Shown here: one piece after another, positions 25,381 through 32,089 of the stretch
How the letters are laid out: each line of letters begins with the position of its first letter
Numbering within the stretch: the first letter of the stretch is position 1
Assembly: GCA_949373255.1 (NCBI GenBank)
Contig: CASICS010000026.1
Coordinates: forward strand, 1 to 32,089
Length of the DNA: 32,089 bases
DNA from: an uncultured SAR86 cluster bacterium
Lineage (GTDB): Bacteria; Pseudomonadota; Gammaproteobacteria; Magnimaribacterales; AG-339-G14
Reading direction: 5' to 3'
Notes under the pieces: generated by a model
Database searches by the model: none
Seen by the model: only the letters and a program-made list of their open reading frames with translations
Told to the model about the DNA's origin: nothing
Made by a program: the position numbers and the translations under genes

Positions 25381-26508
25381 TTACAAAGATGAATATTTCT
25401 TTAAATGGTAATCAGAATTTCCAAATATAGTTCTTATCGTTGTAAGTCTTTTAAAGTAATGTCCAATACTCATTTCCTCTGTAACTCCCATTCCACCATG
25501 AAGCTGAATAGACTCTTCACCAATTAATTTAGCTGCATTACCTACTTGATATTTCAAAGCAGAAATTGACTTAACCGCATCTTCGGCTTGATCGTTTAAT
25601 TTAGTTGCAGCCATTAACAAAAGAGATTTGGTTTGTTCGTGGACCATAAAACAATCCACCATTCTATGTTGCAGAGCTTGAAATTGACTAAGAGCTTGTC
25701 CGAATTGTTCTCTTGTTTTTGTATACTCTAGAGTTAATTCATTCATTTTTTGCATGATACCTATAGCTTCAGCTGAGATAGCCAATGTTGCTAAGTTCAC
25801 AACATGCTCAATTGATGAAAAAGCATTTCCTTCTTCACCGAGCATTGCATCTTTAGATAAAACTACATTTTCCAAAGTAAGTTCTGAAGCCTTGCTTCCA
25901 TCTATATTTGAATAATCTCTTAAAGAAACTCCTGAAGTGTCTCGGTCAACTATAAAAAGGCTTATACCGGACTTATCTAATTGATTGCCTGAGGTTCTTA
26001 CAGATACGATTAATTTATCCGCGGCAGGACCATTCATTACCACTGATTTGTATCCATTAATCTTAAAATTGTCTCCATCTTCTTCAGCTGAAGTAGTCAC
26101 ATCATTCAAATCAAACCTACTTTGCGGTTCTGCAAAAGCAAATGCTAAATGCATGTCTCCTGAAAATAAATTGGGTAAAATTGCATCTTTTTGATCTTGT
26201 GTCCCAAGGTTACTGATCAAATTGCCAGATAATACGATATTTGGAATATAGGGTTCAACTATTAATCCTGTACCAAAAGCTTCGAGAATAACCATTATGT
26301 CTACTGGTCCGCCGTTATAACCTCCATCTTCTTCAGGAAATGGCATTGCCAATAATCCAAAGGTAGAAAAGGTTTTCCAGAATTCTTTACTGAAGCCGTC
26401 TTCAGATTTGACAAGCTTCTCTCTTACATCAAATGGATAATCCTTTTGAATAAATTGCTGAATCAAATCTTGAAGTTGCTTTTGCTCATCACTAAGTAGA
26501 AAGTCCAT
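25381..26508 (-). CDS. Acyl-CoA dehydrogenase, small non-catalytic-type subunit
   Basis: A 375-residue acyl-CoA dehydrogenase fold: helical N-domain (MDFLLSDEQKQLQDLIQQF), beta middle domain (about 120-225) and helical C-domain with TREQFGQALSQFQALQHRM and QLHGGMGVTEE. The base position used by isovaleryl-type enzymes, glutamate in the partner gene, aligns with Ala240. The C-terminal position used by medium-chain enzymes reads TIFGNSDYH, also without glutamate. That points to a subunit that binds FAD but lacks the catalytic base, working with the neighbour encoded 21 bp upstream. Substrate is unknown; related heteromeric pairs act on steroid side chains and dicarboxyl or branched acyl-CoAs. 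Confidence 0.9.
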   Translation of the reverse strand: MDFLLSDEQKQLQDLIQQFIQKDYPFDVREKLVKSEDGFSKEFWKTFSTFGLLAMPFPEEDGGYNGGPVDIMVILEAFGTGLIVEPYIPNIVLSGNLISNLGTQDQKDAILPNLFSGDMHLAFAFAEPQSRFDLNDVTTSAEEDGDNFKINGYKSVVMNGPAADKLIVSVRTSGNQLDKSGISLFIVDRDTSGVSLRDYSNIDGSKASELTLENVVLSKDAMLGEEGNAFSSIEHVVNLATLAISAEAIGIMQKMNELTLEYTKTREQFGQALSQFQALQHRMVDCFMVHEQTKSLLLMAATKLNDQAEDAVKSISALKYQVGNAAKLIGEESIQLHGGMGVTEEMSIGHYFKRLTTIRTIFGNSDYHLKKYSSL

Positions 26509-26529
26509 ATTATCTCCTTAATAAAAAGA

Positions 26530-27723
26530 TTAGAGGCCTAAAACAGCTTTCGCTATTACGTTTCTTTGCACTTCGTTACTTCCACCATAGATTGATACTT
26601 TTCTATAGTTTAAATAATGAGGCATTACTGTTGCAGCAAAGTCTGGACCTATTCTTTTTTCATTAGATAGAAGATCGCTTTCACTCATAAATGGATGAGC
26701 ATAGTAGCCTAAAGCTTCTACAAAGAGCTCTGATAAGGATTGCTGTATATCAGTTCCACCAATTTTTAAAATAGATGACTCTGGTCCTGGGTGACCTCCA
26801 GCCGACATAGCAGCTAAAGTTCTAAGCTCTGTGTATTCAGCAGATACTAAATCTATTTCTATTTTATTTAGCTTATCCATAAACAAAGAATCGTCTTTTA
26901 AAAAACCTTCGTTCAAAGGAAGTTCTTCAGTTATATCTCTTAATCTTCTGATTTCTCTCTTTAAATGAGGTATACCACCTATTCCAGTTCTTTCGTGAGC
27001 AAGTAAAAATTTAGCTATATTCCATCCAGCACCTTCTTCGCCTATTAAATTTTCGGCAGGCACTTCAACATTATCAAAAAATACACTATTAACTTCATGT
27101 GAACCATCGATTGTAATAATCGGTTGAACTTCTACTCCAGGTGTTTTCATATCTATAAGAAGAAAGCTAATACCCTGCTGCTTAACTCCTGAGGAGTCTG
27201 TTCTGACTAAACAAAAAATCCAGTCCGCATTTTGAGCAAGAGTAGTCCAAGTTTTAGAACCATTCACGATGTATTTGTCGCCTTTTTTTTCTGCTTTAGT
27301 TTTTAAAGATGCTAAATCTGAACCCGATCCAGGCTCTGAATATCCTTGGCACCACCAAACATTATTATCTCTGATGTCAGGCAAAAATTTTTCTTTCTGC
27401 TCTTCATTTCCAAAAGTATAGATTACTGGGCCACACATGCTTACTCCAAAAGGAACAATATTTGGAGTGTTTGCTTCTGCCAGCTCGTTTTGAAAAATAA
27501 ATTTTTGAGTTACTGACCAGCCAGTCCCTCCATGTTCTTCTGGCCAATTAATAGCGAACCAACCTTTTTCACTTAATATTTTTTGCCAAGTGACAATATC
27601 TTCTTTAGTTGTTGGTATTCCTGTATCCATTTTTTCTTTTATATCAGATGGATAATTTTCTTTAATAAAGGATCTAACTTCTTGTTGAAATTTTAAATCT
27701 TCTTCTGAGAATGATAAGTTCAT
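26530..27723 (-). CDS. Acyl-CoA dehydrogenase, large catalytic subunit
   Basis: This flavoenzyme removes two hydrogens from an acyl-CoA. The chosen start at 27723 (MNLSFSEEDLKFQQEV) is preceded by AGAGG at good distance and gives 397 residues; an ATG at 27792 would add 23 residues of no family resemblance. The N-domain carries WFAINWPEEHGGTGWS, and the middle domain has CQGYSEPGSGSDLASL and NGSKTWTT. Glu244 in LLAHERTG sits where isovaleryl-type enzymes keep their catalytic base. The C-terminal YGGSNEVQRN lacks the medium-chain-type glutamate. It is the first gene of an eleven-gene leftward run, with a TATAAT at 27772-27767. It pairs with the next gene, so a heterotetramer is likely. Confidence 0.92.
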   Translation of the reverse strand: MNLSFSEEDLKFQQEVRSFIKENYPSDIKEKMDTGIPTTKEDIVTWQKILSEKGWFAINWPEEHGGTGWSVTQKFIFQNELAEANTPNIVPFGVSMCGPVIYTFGNEEQKEKFLPDIRDNNVWWCQGYSEPGSGSDLASLKTKAEKKGDKYIVNGSKTWTTLAQNADWIFCLVRTDSSGVKQQGISFLLIDMKTPGVEVQPIITIDGSHEVNSVFFDNVEVPAENLIGEEGAGWNIAKFLLAHERTGIGGIPHLKREIRRLRDITEELPLNEGFLKDDSLFMDKLNKIEIDLVSAEYTELRTLAAMSAGGHPGPESSILKIGGTDIQQSLSELFVEALGYYAHPFMSESDLLSNEKRIGPDFAATVMPHYLNYRKVSIYGGSNEVQRNVIAKAVLGL

Positions 27724-27765
27724 TTTTAAACCTCTTTTATGTGTTTGATTTGTCGTAGACGTAGG

Positions 27766-27772
27766 TATTATA
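27766..27772. promoter_or_regulatory. Overlapping divergent -10 elements (acyl-CoA dehydrogenase operon and mfd)
   Basis: The near-palindrome GTATTATAC gives TATAAT on the minus strand (27772-27767) and TATTAT on the plus strand (27766-27771). Leftward transcription would start near 27760, with a leader of about 37 nt to the ATG at 27723. Rightward transcription would start near 27778, about 34 nt before mfd. No strong -35 hexamers are visible. Confidence 0.45.
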
Positions 27773-27811
27773 CACACAGATTTATTCATCAAAAGAAGAA
27801 AAATATCTCAT

Positions 27812-30754
27812 ATGCATAGAATTTTAGAGTATCAAAAAACTATTGTGATTTGTGAAAATCAGTTTTTTTTAAATCATGTCGAACATTTTTTAAATGAGAA
27901 AGGTGTTTCTAATTACGTAAACCTTAATGATTTGGAAACCCTGCCTTATGATATTTTTTCCCCACATCCAGAAAAATTAGCTAATAGACTTGAAACAATG
28001 GCTGAGATTGCAAATAAAGAAAAGTTAATAGTACTTACCACTATTAACTCTTTGATTCAGCCATATTTTGATAAGGCCTCTATTAATAATTTTTCATATA
28101 AATTTTCACAAAACGATAAATTAGATAGAGAAAAACTTTTGAACTCTCTCGCTTCTGCTGGGTATAGCTCTAGTGAAGTGGTTACTGAAAGATCTGAATT
28201 TGCTGTGAGAGGATCAGTAATTGATATTTACCCTTCTAATTCTAAACTACCTATTAGGATAAATTTAGACGATGATTCAATTGAATCAATAAGATTATTT
28301 GATAAAGACTCTCAGATATCTATAAGTAAAATAGATCAATACCAGTGCAGAGCGACTAAAGGATTTCAATTGGATGAAGAATCCATTGCTGTTTTCAAAA
28401 AAAACTGGAGACAAATTTTTTCTCAAGACGGAGAATTTTTTGACCAAGTTTCATCTGGTAAGTTTCCTGAAGGTATAGAATCATACTTTCCATTGTTTTA
28501 TGAAAGAAAGCCGCTGTATGAAGACTTCTTTAAAAATTATTCAAAATTTTTATATGGCAATGTAAGTAAAGGAGCTGAAGCTTATTGGAATCTCATAAAC
28601 AGAAGATATGAAGATTTTATTTCAGATTTAGATAGGCCTCCTTTAAAACCGTCTTTTTTATATAATGATCCTCAAAAGATTCTTTTAAATAGTGAACAAA
28701 TTTTGCATCCAAAAGATGAAAAACTAAATGAATCTTTTGATTCTGAAGAAAATTTTATCCCTCAAACAAAAAGATCAAATTCTGAAGTTATAAATAATCA
28801 GTATGAATTCAAAATAGGCAATAGGCTTGTTCATACTAATTATGGAATTGGTTTATACCGAGGATTAAAAAATTTAAACAATACCGAATGTTTTGTTATT
28901 GAATATGAAGGACAAGAAACTTTATATGTTCCTGTAGATGCAATGAATTTACTAACTCCTTATGTCGGAAATCAAGATATAAAACTTGATTCTTTAAGTA
29001 GGAATAATTGGAAAATTAAAAAAGAAAAGTCTGAACAAAAAGCATACGATATCGCTGCAGAACTTTTAGAAGCTGAAGCGAAAAGAAAAATAGATAAGTC
29101 AGATGTATTAAAAATTGATGATATTGAATATCAAAATTTTGCGAAAGGTTTTGGCTTTCAAGAAACAATTGATCAAGCTAAAGCAATACTAGAAGTAAAA
29201 GAAGATTTAGCTAGTTCAAAACCGCAAGATAGATTAGTTTGTGGAGAAGTTGGCTTTGGCAAAACAGAAATTGCTCTAAGAGCAGCGTTCATCTGTGCAA
29301 AAAACTTAAAGCAAGTTTGTGTACTTGCTCCTACAACTCTTCTTGCGAGACAACATTACGATTTATTTAAAGATCGTTTTCAAGAAAGTAAAATAAAAAT
29401 AGATTTTCTAACGCGCGAAAGAACACCAAAAGAAAAAGAAAAAATTATTGAAGAATTATCGAATGGGGAAATATCTATAGTAATTGGAACTCATGCCTTA
29501 TTAAATGATGCAATTAAGTTTGAAGATTTAGGATTATTGGTTGTAGATGAAGAACACAAATTTGGTGTAAGGCAAAAAGAGAAATTAAGAAAAATTAAAA
29601 AAGGAGTAAATGTTATTTATTTGTCTGCAACCCCTATCCCAAGATCGCTAAATATGGCCTTATCAAAAGTAAGAGATATTTCCATCATAAGTTCTGCTCC
29701 TCCTGGCAGAAAAGCAGTTGAAACAGTTATCTCAAGATATTCAGAAAGTTTAATTCAAGAGGCTCTCCAAAGAGAATTTCATAGATCAGGTCAGTCTTTC
29801 TACTTAATTAATAATGTAGCGAGTTTAGAAAATAAAGCCAAAGAATTAAAAAGGTTAATGCCTGAAGCATCTATAGCCATTGGACATGGGCAAATGCATC
29901 CCAACGATTTAAAAGATATTATGTTTAAATTTCATCATCATGAAATTGATATTCTCATCTGCACAACAATTATTGAAAGTGGTCTAGATATTCCAAATGC
30001 AAATACTTTGCTGATAGAAGATGCCCAAAATTTTGGACTTTCTCAGCTTCATCAAATCAGAGGCAGGGTTGGCAGATCTAAAAGACAGGCCTATGCATAT
30101 TTTCTTACCTCTAATGAAAAACAACTTACTAAAAACGCAGCAGCTAGAATTGAAGCTTTAAAATATGGAGACTCCTTAAACTCTGGCTTCAATTTGGCTA
30201 TGAGAGATTTAGAAATTAGAGGTGCTGGTGAAATTTTAGGAGAAAAACAGAGTGGTGCTATTGATTTTGTGGGCTTAACTTTATTCACTTCAATGATTGA
30301 ACGATCCATAAAAATGCTTAAGGGAAGTATAGATTCTGAGATAAATGATATAGAAATAAAAATTGGTACAAATGGTTACATTACTGAAAAATATATTCCT
30401 CAACCGGAAGTTAGACTTACTCTTTATAAGAAAATTTCTTCAATTAAAAAATTAGAAGATCTTAGTGAAATCAAGAAAGAACTAGAAGACAGATTTGGAT
30501 CAATGCCAAAAGAAACGACCGACCTGTTAACTCTTACTCAAATAAGAATTTTGAGTAGTAAGTTATCCATTAATAGAATTTCAAGTAACAAAGAAAAAAT
30601 TTCTTTATTTTTAGATGAAAATAATCTTTTAACTCCTCCAAATTCTAAAATAGAGAAAATAATGATCAACCTTCCTGAATCTGTAATTGATAAAGTAGAT
30701 TTTCTTTTAAATAAGTTAAAATCATTTCATGAGCAGCTTCAAAAGGCATCTTAA
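27812..30754 (+). CDS. mfd: Transcription-repair coupling factor Mfd, short form
   Basis: Mfd pushes stalled RNA polymerase off damaged DNA and recruits UvrA. The 980-residue protein is shorter than E. coli Mfd (1148). The UvrB-like N-terminus (LETLPYDIFSPHPEK, FAVRGSVIDIYP) is present. The RNA polymerase interaction domain begins near residue 330 (RLVHTNYGIGLYRG). The translocase has Walker A GEVGFGKTE near 478, DEEH in VVDEEHKFG, and GRVGRSKRQAYA. The C-terminal D7-like domain is complete. Nearly all missing length falls between about residues 290 and 330, where E. coli has domain D3 and the end of D1b. The frame is continuous and motifs are intact, so it is a functional short form rather than a pseudogene. 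Confidence 0.95.
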   Translation: MHRILEYQKTIVICENQFFLNHVEHFLNEKGVSNYVNLNDLETLPYDIFSPHPEKLANRLETMAEIANKEKLIVLTTINSLIQPYFDKASINNFSYKFSQNDKLDREKLLNSLASAGYSSSEVVTERSEFAVRGSVIDIYPSNSKLPIRINLDDDSIESIRLFDKDSQISISKIDQYQCRATKGFQLDEESIAVFKKNWRQIFSQDGEFFDQVSSGKFPEGIESYFPLFYERKPLYEDFFKNYSKFLYGNVSKGAEAYWNLINRRYEDFISDLDRPPLKPSFLYNDPQKILLNSEQILHPKDEKLNESFDSEENFIPQTKRSNSEVINNQYEFKIGNRLVHTNYGIGLYRGLKNLNNTECFVIEYEGQETLYVPVDAMNLLTPYVGNQDIKLDSLSRNNWKIKKEKSEQKAYDIAAELLEAEAKRKIDKSDVLKIDDIEYQNFAKGFGFQETIDQAKAILEVKEDLASSKPQDRLVCGEVGFGKTEIALRAAFICAKNLKQVCVLAPTTLLARQHYDLFKDRFQESKIKIDFLTRERTPKEKEKIIEELSNGEISIVIGTHALLNDAIKFEDLGLLVVDEEHKFGVRQKEKLRKIKKGVNVIYLSATPIPRSLNMALSKVRDISIISSAPPGRKAVETVISRYSESLIQEALQREFHRSGQSFYLINNVASLENKAKELKRLMPEASIAIGHGQMHPNDLKDIMFKFHHHEIDILICTTIIESGLDIPNANTLLIEDAQNFGLSQLHQIRGRVGRSKRQAYAYFLTSNEKQLTKNAAARIEALKYGDSLNSGFNLAMRDLEIRGAGEILGEKQSGAIDFVGLTLFTSMIERSIKMLKGSIDSEINDIEIKIGTNGYITEKYIPQPEVRLTLYKKISSIKKLEDLSEIKKELEDRFGSMPKETTDLLTLTQIRILSSKLSINRISSNKEKISLFLDENNLLTPPNSKIEKIMINLPESVIDKVDFLLNKLKSFHEQLQKAS

Positions 30755-31550
30755 TAAGGTATTAATAGCGCCTTTTATTTTTCATTGTTCTCTAATTCTG
30801 GCTGATGATGTCTACAGGATCGATCTAATCGTTTTTCAATTTCTTCCAGAACTAAATATTAAAGAAAAGTTTGAGAATCCTTTAGTTGAAATTTCAGAAA
30901 CCTCTATTAGTATTTCAGAACTCAATTATCCTGAAATTATTGAACCGAAATCTATAAACTACGACCTGCCCTACAAAGAACTTTTTCAAGATATAACAAT
31001 ATCCTCGATTTTAAGTGATATAAATCAGCAAGAAGAAGGCATTGATCCTGAGCTCATAGAAATGTCAACTAAACAGATTTTTTTTCAAGAAGACTCTGGA
31101 GTTATTTTCCCTTTGGAAGGTATTAGTAAAAACCTGAAAAAAAGTAAAAACTATAGATTAATCTCATCTAAGTCGTGGTTTCAACCTGTTAAATCAAAGG
31201 AAGAGTCAAATTCTATTTTGATAGTTTCTGAAAATATAAAAGGAGTTAAGATTTTTGGAGAAATAACTCCTTATAAAAAAAGATTTCTCCACCTTGATCT
31301 AAATTTATATTTCTCAGAAAAAATGAATAGTGCCGACGGGGCTTTGAATTTAGAAATAAAAGCTAAAAAATATAATAAAAATGGTTTGTTCGATGAAGAG
31401 TTAATAAATATATTTAATGCCGAAGAGGAATTTTTTAAAACTCTATACCAAATTAAAGAGTCAAGGAAACTAAGATCTAAAGAACTGCATTATATTGATC
31501 ATCCGAAATTTGGAGTAATATTTCAAATATCTCCACTTTCAAAAAATTAA
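30729..31550 (+). CDS. csiV: CsiV-like exported protein
   Basis: CsiV is a periplasmic peptidoglycan-binding lipocalin-like protein known from Vibrio, where it supports filamentation caused by D-amino acids; its wider role is unclear. The 273-residue product has a signal peptide (basic start, hydrophobic 11-24, cleavage after Ala25). The mature protein begins DDVYRIDLIVFQF, the characteristic CsiV opening, and has a C-terminal half with RFLHLDLNLYF and HPKFGVIFQISPL. In Pseudomonas a CsiV-family gene also follows mfd. The start overlaps the mfd end by 26 bases, and the stop overlaps that of the converging sbcB. The middle of the protein is poorly conserved, so the family call rests on the ends and on synteny. 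Confidence 0.75.
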   Translation: MSSFKRHLNKVLIAPFIFHCSLILADDVYRIDLIVFQFLPELNIKEKFENPLVEISETSISISELNYPEIIEPKSINYDLPYKELFQDITISSILSDINQQEEGIDPELIEMSTKQIFFQEDSGVIFPLEGISKNLKKSKNYRLISSKSWFQPVKSKEESNSILIVSENIKGVKIFGEITPYKKRFLHLDLNLYFSEKMNSADGALNLEIKAKKYNKNGLFDEELINIFNAEEEFFKTLYQIKESRKLRSKELHYIDHPKFGVIFQISPLSKN

Positions 31551-32089
31551 GCTTTTTTTTGCCTGTAATGATCAAGTAAACTTTCTAAAACCTGATTCAT
31601 TTCATCATCTTCTGAGTCAGCTAAAGAGCTTTCGGCCTCAGTAATAGCCTGATCAATAGTCTGACCTCTATCTTTCAACCAAGGTCCTTTTGAATATAAC
31701 CTCGTCTTAACAAAATCGTTATAACTATCCAGCATTTTTGAAGATGCAAATTCAGGTTTTTGATAGCAAATAATTCTCGCAGCTAATTCTCTATATCTTG
31801 CATCTTCAAAACCTTCTACTAAAGAGGCTTTGTCTGCCCAAGGTGCTATTTCAAACCTTTCCATCCATAGTTTGTCAGCATCAGATGGAAATCCATCATA
31901 AATTCTTTGTTCTACTATTTCTTGTGGCGGCCAATTTTTTACATTTTCTCCTAAAATAATAGAAATTTTTTCTTGGAATTCAAAATTATCTCTAATCATT
32001 TCAGCTCTTTCTATTAAAGTCTGTTCAGGTTCATCTATAAATTTAGAGAGGTTTGGAATTTTTTTTGCGTTTATTAAGGGGATGGTTTT
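31547..32089 (-). CDS. sbcB: Exodeoxyribonuclease I, C-terminal part (runs off the right edge)
   Basis: Exonuclease I digests single-stranded DNA 3' to 5' in repair and recombination. The frame is open from base 32089 to the stop at 31549-31547, giving 180 residues. It starts KTIPLINAKKIPNLSK and continues RAEMIRDNFEFQEKIS, EQRIYDGFPSDADK, RYRELAARIICYQKPE and LLDHYRQKK, the order of segments of the C-terminal domain of E. coli ExoI (there NCPVLAP, QLYNGFFSDADR, LLFNYRARNFP). The catalytic exonuclease domain lies outside the window. The internal methionine at 31999 is not the start. The stop overlaps that of csiV through a shared TTAA. Confidence 0.9.
   Translation of the reverse strand, partial: KTIPLINAKKIPNLSKFIDEPEQTLIERAEMIRDNFEFQEKISIILGENVKNWPPQEIVEQRIYDGFPSDADKLWMERFEIAPWADKASLVEGFEDARYRELAARIICYQKPEFASSKMLDSYNDFVKTRLYSKGPWLKDRGQTIDQAITEAESSLADSEDDEMNQVLESLLDHYRQKKA

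Noticed and set aside
27724-27792. Upstream ATG at 27792 as the start of the large acyl-CoA dehydrogenase
   Set aside because: The extra 23 residues have no family resemblance and the frame would run over the TATAAT at 27767-27772; AGAGG precedes the ATG at 27723 at proper distance.
27812-30754. Mfd as a broken or frameshifted gene because of its short length
   Set aside because: The frame is continuous, the missing part is internal, and all ATPase and helicase motifs plus the C-terminal domain are present.
1-32089. CRISPR arrays, insertion sequences, phage or plasmid genes, tRNA or rRNA genes
   Set aside because: No regularly spaced repeats, transposase or integrase motifs, or cloverleaf-like intergenic sequences were seen; almost every base belongs to a chromosomal housekeeping or Pho gene.

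Overview
The window looks like a compact, AT-rich (roughly one third G+C by eye) chromosome segment of a free-living, probably marine gammaproteobacterium. The reasons are a complete Na+-translocating NADH:quinone reductase operon, gammaproteobacterial gene neighbourhoods (infA-clpA-clpS-icd-mnmA-purB and gap-nqr / mfd-csiV), very tight packing and no mobile elements. A SAR86-like or related streamlined oligotroph is a reasonable guess, but no rRNA or other phylogenetic marker in the window settles it.

Bases 1-8521 form a phosphate-response island. Read leftwards, it carries an outer-membrane porin, an AqpS-like aquaglyceroporin overlapping a thioredoxin-type arsenate reductase gene, and then pstS-pstC-pstA (pstA runs off the left edge). 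On the right are polyphosphate kinase 2 and the phoB-phoR two-component system. Several intergenic regions contain pairs of TTGTCAC/CTGTAAC-like heptamers with an 11-bp period, which is the architecture of a Pho box. The best one sits exactly 10 bp upstream of a TATAAT before pstS. Together the genes read as a phosphate-starvation module that includes detoxification of the arsenate that enters through phosphate uptake.

Bases 8522-17045 are a housekeeping block: an unrecognised 34-aa membrane protein, infA, clpA-clpS with icd, and the divergent series mnmA-purB-aceA. This order resembles the Pseudomonas arrangement, but cspD and hflD are absent. Icd and AceA compete for isocitrate at the TCA/glyoxylate branch.

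Bases 17042-27723 are one leftward directon of eleven genes in which neighbours are 25 bp apart or less or overlap: two acyl-CoA dehydrogenase subunits, a long-form GAPDH, nqrABCDEF, apbE and a previously easy-to-miss 52-aa nqrM. It joins substrate oxidation to sodium-motive NADH oxidation and to the factors that mature the Nqr complex (ApbE attaches FMN, NqrM assists Fe centre assembly).

Bases 27812-32089 hold a divergent mfd that is shorter than the E. coli protein, a csiV-like gene overlapping it, and the C-terminal part of exonuclease I (sbcB), which runs off the right edge. Convergent genes are packed so tightly (two pairs share a TTAA stop overlap) that no conventional terminators fit between them. 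There are no gene-free stretches above 300 bp. No tRNA, rRNA, CRISPR array, insertion sequence or phage gene was seen.
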